From: an uncultured Spirochaetaceae bacterium
GTDB taxonomy: Bacteria; Spirochaetota; Spirochaetia; Sphaerochaetales; Sphaerochaetaceae
Assembly: GCA_944390015.1 (NCBI GenBank)
Contig: CALXOL010000006.1
Span: 44,403-108,402 of the forward strand
DNA length: 64,000 nt
Direction: 5' to 3'
Made by a program: the position numbers and the translations under genes
Notes under the pieces: generated by a model
The model's input: only the letters and a program-made list of their open reading frames with translations
The model's database searches: none
What the model was told of the DNA's origin: nothing
Part shown: positions 57,212 through 64,000 of the stretch, in pieces
How the letters are laid out: the number at the start of each line of letters is the position of its first letter
How positions within the stretch are numbered: the first letter of the stretch is position 1

Positions 57212-57720
57212 CTCAGTATTTCCTTCATCTGAAGTCTGATGCAACCATTTTCGGTATCAACACATTCAACGAACGGTTTCATATTGGGAACGAGATAGGT
57301 CTTACCATCCTCAGCTTTCACATGAAGCAGAAGAGCCTGGGAGCCTTCGGAGGTATCGACGACAACCCCGAGTCTCTCATCCTTGAAAAGGACGTTCATT
57401 CCGTACAAATCCGCTATGTAGTACTCCCCCTTTTCAAGCTTAGGTGCTTTATCCCGGGTGATATACATGACAGAGCCAGAGAGTTCTTTTGCCCTATCCC
57501 GATCCGGATATTCATTAAAACGCATCAGAACAGCGTCCTGATGCATCTTAGTGTCCTTAACGGTAACATTAATCCTTTGCTTATTTCTAAGCTCGAGTAT
57601 GGCACTATCGAGCTTAAGAAGATGCTCGTATTCCCCACTGAGAGAATAAATCCTTAAAAAACCTTCAACTCCATGAGGCCGACCGACAGTCGCCGTTGCA
57701 AGAACATTTTTCTTTTCCAT
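57208..57720 (-). CDS. rimM: Ribosome maturation factor RimM
   Basis: RimM binds S19 and helps assemble the 30S head. The 170-residue protein has the N-terminal barrel (LATATVGRPHGVEGFLRIYS) and a PRC-barrel C-terminal domain (GEYYIADLYGMNV and LVPNMKPFV). Its ATG shares one base with the khpA TGA and its own TGA overlaps trmD. Position between rpsP/khpA and trmD is the conserved one. Confidence 0.95.
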   Translation of the reverse strand: MEKKNVLATATVGRPHGVEGFLRIYSLSGEYEHLLKLDSAILELRNKQRINVTVKDTKMHQDAVLMRFNEYPDRDRAKELSGSVMYITRDKAPKLEKGEYYIADLYGMNVLFKDERLGVVVDTSEGSQALLLHVKAEDGKTYLVPNMKPFVECVDTENGCIRLQMKEILS

Positions 57721-57953
57721 CAGTCAAGAATCTCCAGGCTCGCCCTTCTGCCGTCCTTCGTGGCACTGGCACTCAGAACAGTTCTGATTGCCTTTGCTAT
57801 ACGGCCCTGCTTGCCGATTACCTTACCGACATCATCCTTTGCGACATGCAGCTCAAGAACAACGGATTTCTCCCCTTCTACCACATTGACGCTTACTTCT
57901 TCAGGATAATCGACAAGGCTCTTGACCATGAATTCAACGAGTTCCTTCTCCAT
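57720..57953 (-). CDS. khpA: KH-domain RNA-binding protein KhpA
   Basis: This 77-residue protein is a single KH domain with the GKVIGKQGRIAKAIRT loop (GxxG motif). KhpA-type proteins bind RNA and, with KhpB, affect cell division and small-RNA regulation in other bacteria. The ATG at 57953 is used because AAAGGAGG ends five bases before it; a TTG three bases earlier is in frame but poorly spaced. It lies between rpsP and rimM as in many genomes. Confidence 0.95.
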   Translation of the reverse strand: MEKELVEFMVKSLVDYPEEVSVNVVEGEKSVVLELHVAKDDVGKVIGKQGRIAKAIRTVLSASATKDGRRASLEILD

Positions 57954-57971
57954 CAAAGCCTCCTTTGGACG

Positions 57972-58232
57972 TTAGTCCTCTTTGCGGCTAAGATTGATTC
58001 CCTGGGAATTGAGAAGATCCTTAACTGTAGGGGAAACTGTAACTCCCTTCTGAATCCAGCTCTTTACCTTAGCAGCATCAAGCTTTACCTGCTCCGTCGG
58101 ATTAAGTGGCTGGTATGTTCCTACTTCGTCGATTGTGATACTAGTGCTGGCTCTTCTGTTGTCCATCACTACCACTCTGTAATACGGTCTCTTCTTTGAG
58201 CCGAATCTCTTGAGTCTCATTGTTGTGCTCAC
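57972..58232 (-). CDS. rpsP: 30S ribosomal protein S16
   Basis: S16 is needed for 30S assembly. The family core MRLKRFGSKKRPYYRVVVMD and the later GTYQPLNPTEQVKLD are clear. A GTG start at 58232 (MSTTMRLKRF) is preferred because AAGGAG ends six bases before it; the internal ATG at 58220 would be 18 bases away. This is the only convincing GTG start in the window. It is followed by khpA after 18 bases. Confidence 0.96.
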   Translation of the reverse strand: MSTTMRLKRFGSKKRPYYRVVVMDNRRASTSITIDEVGTYQPLNPTEQVKLDAAKVKSWIQKGVTVSPTVKDLLNSQGINLSRKED

Positions 58233-58258
58233 GGTTTACTCCTTATACTACATGAAGG

Positions 58259-59593
58259 TCACATGCCTAACTGCTTAAGCAATGCGGCCTGGTATTTCTT
58301 ATTTCCTGCAAGCTTCTTCAACATCAGCTTGCTCTTTTCAAACTTCTTCAAAAGACGATTCACATCGGCAACGCTCGTTCCGCTTCCCTTTGCAATCCTC
58401 TTTCTCCTGCTTGGACCGATAATCCTGTAGTTTCCCCTCTCAAATTTGGTCATTGAGCGGATAATCGCCTTCTCAACTTCCAGTTCCTTAAGATCGATAT
58501 CATCTTCACTGATATTTCCCTTAGCACCTGGAATCATTTCGATAAGCTTATCTACAGAACCCATTTTATTCATTTTCTCAAGTTGCTCAAGATAGTCCTG
58601 GAGATCGAACGTGTTCTTCTCCATCTTCCTGGCAAGTTTCTCAGCCTCAGCCTGGTCATACTGCTCCTGAGCCTTCTCTACGAGAGATACGATATCTCCC
58701 ATGCCGAGAATTCTGGAAGCGATTCGCTCTGGGTGGAAGACCTCAAGATCCTCGGCTTTCTCTCCCGTTCCAATGAATTTAATCGGTTTGCCGACAACAC
58801 TTCGGAGGCTAAGTGCGGCACCGCCACGGGTATCTGAATCGAATTTAGTAAGCATTACACCTGTAATGCCTACCTTCTCCTCAAATTCCTTTGCAATCTC
58901 AACGGCCTGCTGACCGGTCATCGCATCGGCGACAAAAAGTTTCTCATCAGGATGCACCGCATCACTGATGTCCTTGATTTCCTTCATAAGAGCATCATCA
59001 AGATGCATTCTTCCAGAAGTATCTATGATTACTGTGTCAATAAGGTCATGTCTGGCTTTGCTGACCGCATCCCGAGCAACCCTAACCGGATTCTTCTCCC
59101 CTTCAATCTTGAAAAGAGGAACACCGACTTTTTCGGCAAGAATCTCAAGCTGAGTAACGGCTGCAGGACGAACAAGGTCCGCAGCGACGAGCATCACATT
59201 CCTGCCCTCTTTCTTAAGCCTGTAGGCAAGCTTATGGGCGGCCGTCGTCTTACCAGAGCCCTGAAGACCCATCATAATGATTATGCTTGTTGTATCTTTT
59301 CCTTTAAGATTAAGATCATTACCGCTCTCACTAGACAGGAGTGCGACCATCTTGTCATAGACGATCTTCGTGAACATCTGTCCCGGGTCTACCGCTTTGA
59401 GAACCTTTTCTCCCATGGCCTCTTCCATGGTGGAGTTTACAAAGCGACGTACGACGCGAAGATTTACATCCGCATCAAGCAAAGCCTCTTTAATCTGCTC
59501 AACCGCCTCACTGATGTTCTTCTCACTGATCCTACCCTTACCTGAGATGGTACGAAGGGCAGATGATATCTTATCCGAAATACTATCAAACAT
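58259..59593 (-). CDS. ffh: Signal recognition particle protein Ffh
   Basis: Ffh binds SRP RNA and signal peptides and targets proteins to the membrane. The 444-residue protein has an N domain, the G domain with GLQGSGKTT, DTSGRMHLDDAL, TKFDSDTRGGAALS and GTGEKAEDLEVF, and a C-terminal M domain (from about 330) with the RNA-binding helix-turn-helix (RRKRIAKGSGTSVADVNRLL). It starts the rpsP-rplS operon, 26 bases upstream of rpsP. AAAGGA precedes the ATG and a strong promoter precedes that. Confidence 0.97.
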   Translation of the reverse strand: MFDSISDKISSALRTISGKGRISEKNISEAVEQIKEALLDADVNLRVVRRFVNSTMEEAMGEKVLKAVDPGQMFTKIVYDKMVALLSSESGNDLNLKGKDTTSIIIMMGLQGSGKTTAAHKLAYRLKKEGRNVMLVAADLVRPAAVTQLEILAEKVGVPLFKIEGEKNPVRVARDAVSKARHDLIDTVIIDTSGRMHLDDALMKEIKDISDAVHPDEKLFVADAMTGQQAVEIAKEFEEKVGITGVMLTKFDSDTRGGAALSLRSVVGKPIKFIGTGEKAEDLEVFHPERIASRILGMGDIVSLVEKAQEQYDQAEAEKLARKMEKNTFDLQDYLEQLEKMNKMGSVDKLIEMIPGAKGNISEDDIDLKELEVEKAIIRSMTKFERGNYRIIGPSRRKRIAKGSGTSVADVNRLLKKFEKSKLMLKKLAGNKKYQAALLKQLGM

Positions 59594-59627
59594 ATGTTTC
59601 CTTTCTCTAAAAGAGACAACGTTTAAT

Positions 59628-59657
59628 TTTATACATAAAAAGAGGCTTTACTGTCAA
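59628..59657 (-). promoter_or_regulatory. Promoter of the ffh-rpsP-khpA-rimM-trmD-rplS operon
   Basis: On the minus strand TTGACA (59657-59652), an 18-base spacer and TATAAA (59633-59628) form one of the best consensus promoters in the window. The expected start is near 59621, leaving a 28-base leader with a Shine-Dalgarno. Confidence 0.7.
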
Positions 59658-59712
59658 TAAACTTAAAACAAAGAGGTTAATTTACTCCAATCATGAATTT
59701 AACTATTTTGCA

Positions 59713-59739
59713 TTGACCAAAAGGCTGTTATCCTATTCT
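59713..59739 (+). promoter_or_regulatory. Possible promoter of the small orphan gene
   Basis: TTGACC (59713-59718), a short 15-base spacer and TATTCT (59734-59739) precede AAAGGAG and the ATG at 59753. The -10 nearly touches the Shine-Dalgarno, so the real start may use an upstream element. Confidence 0.35.
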
Positions 59740-59752
59740 AAAGGAGTCATTT

Positions 59753-60031
59753 ATGAATTTGGAAAACCTAAAAACTCAGGAAGATGTCTATGATTTCATT
59801 GGAGAGCTTGCAATAGCCCTCTATTCTAAGAAAATCAGGATCTCTCTCGGTTCTCTTCGCTCTATCCTACTCGATAAGGGAAAGGACTACAACAATAACC
59901 GTGGTATGGCCACAGGAGTGGCAGCCGCATACCGAAGGTGGAAGGATAAGGATCCTGTAGTGTATCATGCGATTGCATATACATACACGGACAAGGATGG
60001 AAATCTCGCATGGGACAAGAGAGAGGAATAA
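59753..60031 (+). CDS. Small protein of unknown function
   Basis: The 92-residue protein is well supported as a gene by an AAAGGAG Shine-Dalgarno, its own strand-specific gap and a following terminator. It is charged and aromatic (AAAYRRWKDKDPVVYHAIAY) with no signal peptide or membrane segment. No family is recognised. It stands alone between divergent ffh and convergent smc. The RRWKDKD stretch gives a local basic patch that might bind nucleic acid, but this is only a guess. Confidence 0.7.
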   Translation: MNLENLKTQEDVYDFIGELAIALYSKKIRISLGSLRSILLDKGKDYNNNRGMATGVAAAYRRWKDKDPVVYHAIAYTYTDKDGNLAWDKREE

Positions 60032-60052
60032 TCCAAAACTGACTGTTACAAC

Positions 60053-60078
60053 AATCCTCCAGAGATGGAGGATTTCTC
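60053..60078. terminator. Terminator between the small orphan gene and smc
   Basis: AATCCTCC (60053-60060), loop AGAGAT and GGAGGATT (60067-60074) form a perfect 8-bp stem. On the plus strand it is followed by TCTC, on the minus strand by GTTG, so neither direction has a long U tract, but its position between two convergent stop codons makes a bidirectional terminator likely. Confidence 0.65.
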
Positions 60079-60079
60079 T

Positions 60080-62887
60080 TCAGTCGAAATCCTTAATCTC
60101 CTTCTCGTTCTCATCAAGGATGACAGGCTCACCCTTAATCGACTTAACCTTATAGGATACGGTCTTGGAAACTCCCGCCTCCTCCTGAGTGACTCCGAGC
60201 ATCGTATCACCTGCGGTAACTGTATGCTTATTATGTGTGATAATAATGAACTGGCTTTCTTTTCCGAAATCCTCAAGAACGGAGATGAAGAATCCGATGT
60301 TCCTGTCATCAAGAGCGGCATCGATCTCATCGAGGATACAGAACGGACTCGGCTTTACCTTGTATGTAGCAAATAAAAGTGCAACTGCAGTCATACTCCT
60401 CTCCCCTCCGGAGAGAAGGGACATGCTTGTAAGCTTCTTTCCAGGTGGCTGAGCGAAAATATCTATTCCTGTCGTCAATACTTCCTCATCGTTTTGAAGG
60501 CTGAGCTCTGCCCTTCCTCCTCCAAATAGGCGGGTGAACATGGACTGGAAATTAGAAGATATCTCCTTGTATGTCTTTAAAAAGAGCTCCTTACTTGTCT
60601 CCTCAATCTCTGAGAGAACCTTCTCTAGATCGCTTTTTGCCTTGTAAAGGTCATCGAGTTGTTTTGTATAGAAGTCTAAACTTGCCTTAGCATCATTGAA
60701 CTCATCTTCTGCAAGATAGTTGATGTTACCGGCACTCTCCCTCATCTTATTTATTTCTCTTAGTTCATTTTCCACGAGAGTCTGCTCAAGCTCCATGTCA
60801 AAATACTCTTTGAACTCATTGAGATTCCTGTTATACGTCGTATGGAATGAGGAATACACATCCCCTATCTGCTCATCGGCATTGGAGATATAGAGCTTGT
60901 GCATCTCGACATCCTTCTTATTCTGGTCGATCTTAGCAAGCATCTCTTCCCTCTCATTGCGCATCTTCTGAAGTTTCTGCGCCTGATCGGTCAAAGAGGA
61001 AGAGAGGAAGGATGCCCTGTCATTTACTTCATTTAGCTGTTTCTGGACGCTCTCCTTCTCCCTATCCTTCTCTTTTAGATCCTCATTGGCACGCTCTATC
61101 TTGCCCTTTACGACATCAGCCTGCTCTAAAGAGTCCTCAAGCTCGTATTTCCTCTCCTCAAGCATCCTAGAGAGGGAGTTCTTCATTTCCTTGTTATTAT
61201 CAATATCAGAGAGTATCTGGGCTCGTTGCACGTTGAACTGAGCGAGAGTGTCTTTAAGCGATTCTACATCAAGGCGAAGTCGATCGTTCAAATCCCTGGT
61301 ATTTGATATGAATATCCTGTTCTCCTCACTTTTTTCCCTGACGCTCTTTTCCCTCTTCTCAATATCCCTTTTCTTAGAAATCAGACCTTCGGGAGAGAGC
61401 AGTACGTCTATAACCGGAGGAATTGATGCCTTATATGAGAGGTATGAGTTTTTAAGTCTTTCAAGCTCAGAGAGGATTCTCTCATAATCGCTCTCCTCCT
61501 TCTGACGTGGAAGGCTATCGGTTTTGAGGCCTTTGATATAATCAAGGCGTAGCTTAACGAAAGCAGATAGGTCGGATAAAAGAGAGTTGAAGGTCTCATC
61601 GGCAGCTGCTCTGCGTTCTGCTGAGAACTCCGTACTGGTATTCTCATCTACTTCGTTGATAAGCTGCTCGATCACATCCTTAAGCTCATCACTGAGTTCA
61701 AGGAGCTCTTTTGAGAGCCTTTCATTCTCTTCTTCCCTCTCTCTGATTTCAGCGCTGTTTTTCTCTATCTTACCGTTTGATGAGTCAATCATCTCACCAG
61801 CGGTCTTTATCTGAGCATCTATCTCCTCAAGCCTATCGGAAGCATCACTGATTCTCTCATCGAGCTCATCGAATTGCACCTGCATTTGAGAGACGGTCGA
61901 AGAAAGGGTGTTTGCCCTCTCTCTGAATCCCTGTTCCTGGACTCTCAGCTCCCTCATCCTCTCTTCTATATAGCCGATTGCATTAGTTATGTTGCTTATG
62001 TTTCCAGCAAGCTCAGTGCTCTTTACCCTTAAATTGGATATCTCCTCGTTCTTCGCCCTGAAATCGGTCATCTCCTCTTCAAGAGATGCAGAAAAGCCGT
62101 CAAGCTTGACACTAAGCTCCTCGGTCTCACTATTGAGTTTGTCTATGCTCTGGTTTCTGAACTCTTTAAGAGATAACAGTGTTTTAACCTTACATACGCT
62201 AAGCTGTACCTCAAGCTCAAACCCTCTCTTTCCAAGTTCCCTGTATTTCCTTGCTTTCTCTGCCTGATCCTTTGTCCTGTTATAGGTTCGCCTGACCTGA
62301 CTTACGGTGGTCTCGACAATGGCAATGTTCTCTTCTGTCTTTAAAATCTTGTTATTGGCCTCATTACACTGCTGTTTGAACTTGGATATACCGGCAGCTT
62401 CCTCGAATATGTACCTCCTGTCCTCAGGTTTCATACTGATTATCTGGTCGATTCTTCCCTGTTCAAGAACGCTGTAAGCACTTTTACCTACTCCGGTATC
62501 CATTAAAAGCTCCTTGATTTCCCTGAGCTTGCAGCGTTCCCTATTCATATAGTACTCGGTATCACCAGAGCGGAATATCCTTCTTTTAATCTCAATTTCT
62601 GCGGCAGGATGGTTGAGTTTACCGTTTGAGTTGTCTATCGTAAGAGCGACCTCTGCGAACGGCATGGGCTTACGCTTATCGTTTCCATTGAAGATTACAT
62701 CCTCCATCTTACTAGCCCTAAGCGTCTTAGTCCCCTGCTCACCCAATACCCATTTAATGGAATCCACTATATTACTCTTACCGCATCCATTAGGACCGAG
62801 CAGAGCTGTAATTCCCTCTGAAAAATCAATATGGGTTTTATCAGCAAAGGATTTAAAACCATAAATATCCAGGCATTTTAAGAACAA
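60080..62887 (-). CDS. smc: Chromosome segregation ATPase Smc (short form)
   Basis: Smc forms condensin with ScpA and ScpB. From a UUG start at 62887 (AAGGAG eight bases upstream) the protein has 935 residues and begins MFLKCLDIYGFKSFADKTHI. Walker A is GPNGCGKSN at 31-39; the C-terminal signature LLSGGERSMTAVALLFA and Walker B CILDEIDAALDD are intact. It is shorter than the 1,150-1,200 residues usual for bacterial Smc, with shortened coiled coils and a small or reduced hinge; Borrelia Smc is also short. A reading from 62920 would add an unrelated leader. Confidence 0.95.
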   Translation of the reverse strand: MFLKCLDIYGFKSFADKTHIDFSEGITALLGPNGCGKSNIVDSIKWVLGEQGTKTLRASKMEDVIFNGNDKRKPMPFAEVALTIDNSNGKLNHPAAEIEIKRRIFRSGDTEYYMNRERCKLREIKELLMDTGVGKSAYSVLEQGRIDQIISMKPEDRRYIFEEAAGISKFKQQCNEANNKILKTEENIAIVETTVSQVRRTYNRTKDQAEKARKYRELGKRGFELEVQLSVCKVKTLLSLKEFRNQSIDKLNSETEELSVKLDGFSASLEEEMTDFRAKNEEISNLRVKSTELAGNISNITNAIGYIEERMRELRVQEQGFRERANTLSSTVSQMQVQFDELDERISDASDRLEEIDAQIKTAGEMIDSSNGKIEKNSAEIREREEENERLSKELLELSDELKDVIEQLINEVDENTSTEFSAERRAAADETFNSLLSDLSAFVKLRLDYIKGLKTDSLPRQKEESDYERILSELERLKNSYLSYKASIPPVIDVLLSPEGLISKKRDIEKREKSVREKSEENRIFISNTRDLNDRLRLDVESLKDTLAQFNVQRAQILSDIDNNKEMKNSLSRMLEERKYELEDSLEQADVVKGKIERANEDLKEKDREKESVQKQLNEVNDRASFLSSSLTDQAQKLQKMRNEREEMLAKIDQNKKDVEMHKLYISNADEQIGDVYSSFHTTYNRNLNEFKEYFDMELEQTLVENELREINKMRESAGNINYLAEDEFNDAKASLDFYTKQLDDLYKAKSDLEKVLSEIEETSKELFLKTYKEISSNFQSMFTRLFGGGRAELSLQNDEEVLTTGIDIFAQPPGKKLTSMSLLSGGERSMTAVALLFATYKVKPSPFCILDEIDAALDDRNIGFFISVLEDFGKESQFIIITHNKHTVTAGDTMLGVTQEEAGVSKTVSYKVKSIKGEPVILDENEKEIKDFD

Positions 62888-62943
62888 GATGTTTCTCCTT
62901 GAATTGAAAGCTAGAAACAAATATAACAGAAAAGGGAGTGAAA

Positions 62944-63567
62944 ATGCTAGCTGGACTTTTCAGTGAGGAAGAACTGATTGATCAAAGGATTATCGCAGGA
63001 GCCGATGAAGCGGGACGAGGCCCACTTTCAGGCCCGGTAGTTGCCGCATGCTGCGTCCTTCCCGATGACTTTCCTTTCGATATCCTTAATGATTCCAAGA
63101 GGATGAATGAGAAAGAAAGGATTGAAGCTGAGAAGATCATAAAAGAAAAAGCAATCGCTTATTCTGTTACTGCAATCAGTAATGAGGTAATAGATGAGAT
63201 AAATATCCTCAGTGCAAGCCTGCTTGCGATGCGTCTGAGTTTTCTCAAAGTCAGAAGGAAGACAAAAGTCGATCTGCTTCTCGTGGATGGAAATAAGATT
63301 CCTGATGTGCCTATAAGCGTTAAAGCTGTAGTAAAGGGAGATCAGAAAGTTGTCCAGATAATGGCGGCAAGCATCCTTGCAAAGAACGAAAGAGACAGGA
63401 TAATGCTCCTTGCTGATGAGCTTTTCCCTGGCTATGGATATAAAAAACATAAAGGCTATCCTACGAAGGAGCATGTTGAGTGCATAAAAAAATACGGGCC
63501 AAACCTTATAACCCGTACTTCATTCCATCACAAGGACCTAGTGGATACTACTGCTGATCTTCTGTAG
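62944..63567 (+). CDS. rnhB: Ribonuclease HII
   Basis: RNase HII removes misincorporated ribonucleotides and RNA primers from DNA. The ATG at 62944 gives 207 residues; GGGAG ends five bases upstream, whereas a GTG at 62938 lies within it. Catalytic motifs are GADEAGRGPLSGPVVAACCV (Asp21, Glu22), DLLLVDGNKIP and QIMAASILAKNERDR, with GYGYKKHKGYPTKEH near the end. Convergent with the PUR-domain gene, overlapping by 20 bases. Confidence 0.96.
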   Translation: MLAGLFSEEELIDQRIIAGADEAGRGPLSGPVVAACCVLPDDFPFDILNDSKRMNEKERIEAEKIIKEKAIAYSVTAISNEVIDEINILSASLLAMRLSFLKVRRKTKVDLLLVDGNKIPDVPISVKAVVKGDQKVVQIMAASILAKNERDRIMLLADELFPGYGYKKHKGYPTKEHVECIKKYGPNLITRTSFHHKDLVDTTADLL

Positions 63568-63835
63568 AATCCTCACGCTTTGAGAATCTGGGATTCTTCC
63601 TGCTTCCATGCATCCTGATGTAATCAAGGGATTTCTGCATCTCTTTTACGAAATCACCCATATCCTCCTGATAAACAAGAATGGACTGTCGCAGGAAACG
63701 TCCCTCCGTGTCAGTAGGTCTGCTTTCTACGATGTTTAGATATAAATCTCCATAAACATTCTCTTTGACATTGAAAAAATACGTCCTGTCATCCTTTATA
63801 AGCCTGGATGAGAAGACTTCTCCACGCTCTCCCAT
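63548..63835 (-). CDS. PUR-domain nucleic-acid-binding protein (BpuR-like)
   Basis: The 95-residue protein MGERGEVFSSRLIKDDRTYF followed by FNVKENVYGDLYLNIVESR closely resembles the PUR-alpha-type protein BpuR of Borrelia, including the MGERGEV start and the RTYFFNVKEN strand. BpuR binds DNA and RNA and regulates several transcripts. The protein is one PUR repeat plus a basic tail (GSRKNPRFSKRED). GGGAGG precedes the ATG. It lies downstream of tRNA-Gly with a terminator between. Confidence 0.85.
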   Translation of the reverse strand: MGERGEVFSSRLIKDDRTYFFNVKENVYGDLYLNIVESRPTDTEGRFLRQSILVYQEDMGDFVKEMQKSLDYIRMHGSRKNPRFSKREDSTEDQQ

Positions 63836-63887
63836 AACGGGCCTCCCAAAACTAATTTATCTACTTTTATCACAAATAAAACAAAAT

Positions 63888-63918
63888 GTAAAAAGAAAAC
63901 TCCCTATCTAAGGGAGTT
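63888..63918 (-). terminator. Intrinsic terminator of tRNA-Gly
   Basis: On the minus strand AACTCCCT (63918-63911), loop TAGAT and AGGGAGTT (63905-63898) form a perfect 8-bp stem followed by TTCTTTTT. It lies five bases after the tRNA discriminator base. Confidence 0.9.
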
Positions 63919-63923
63919 CCTAG

Positions 63924-63995
<72 letters not shown>

Positions 63996-64000
63996 ATATT

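Noticed and set aside
58952..59545. Plus-strand open reading frame of 197 codons
   Set aside because: Antisense to the conserved Ffh G domain and without initiation signals.

Overview
The window reads as core chromosome of a spirochaete (Spirochaetota; Treponema/Sphaerochaeta-like, genus not determinable here). Pointers are a 913-residue GreA with a huge N-terminal extension, a small PUR-domain protein of the Borrelia BpuR type, a short Smc, relaxed spirochaete-style lipoprotein boxes and diderm envelope genes (BamA, TamB, LptF, LptG). Nearly everything is informational or envelope housekeeping, densely packed with ATGA, TGATG and TTGA stop/start overlaps. No insertion sequence, prophage, CRISPR array, toxin system or rRNA operon is seen.

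Layout. 0-5.2 kb: smpB (partial) behind a PEGA/SUMF1 membrane protein, divergent lepB-hemW, then putP. 5.2-9.9 kb: yebC-ruvC-ruvA-ruvB-queA facing tmk. 9.9-19.7 kb: tamB-bamA-mutS. 19.7-26.8 kb: rimP-nusA-infB-rbfA-truB-ribF-rpsO. 26.8-34.3 kb: pnp-dut-lptF-lptG-tgt-murJ. 34.3-37.2 kb: greA on the minus strand behind a terminator-containing leader. 37.2-44.1 kb: rpe-dtd, recA-scpA-scpB-rluB-cmk-rpsA. 44.1-48.9 kb is the least conserved part: a TPR protein, three lipoproteins, an orphan structured RNA candidate, a very A/T-rich stretch of about 430 bp with a repeated AATACTT motif, a low-molecular-weight phosphatase and mazG. 48.9-55 kb (minus): rnpB, a coiled-coil zinc-ribbon gene, rpoD, dnaG, a YkgJ-type gene, tRNA-Tyr. 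55-59.6 kb (minus): an unknown zinc-finger-like gene with coaD, then ffh-rpsP-khpA-rimM-trmD-rplS. 59.7-64 kb: a small orphan, smc, rnhB, the PUR protein, tRNA-Gly.

The genes join into modules. RuvABC, RecA and MutS serve recombination and repair; Smc and ScpAB form a condensin whose parts lie 20 kb apart; BamA/TamB and LptF/LptG serve the outer membrane; QueA and Tgt make queuosine, for which the tRNA-Tyr(GTA) here is a substrate; rimP to rpsO and ffh to rplS are translation operons.

No clearly new multi-gene system was found. The most interesting signals are regulatory. Eight genes lack a Shine-Dalgarno sequence and have a -10 element just far enough upstream to start transcription at, or within a few bases of, the start codon (predicted leaderless mRNAs). 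UUG is the dominant alternative start codon (eight UUG against one GUG). The greA leader carries a promoter followed by an intrinsic terminator, like E. coli GraL, and the rimP-nusA leader carries a terminator-like hairpin. An orphan RNA of about 150 nt has its own promoter and terminator. All positions and motifs were read by eye, without database searches.
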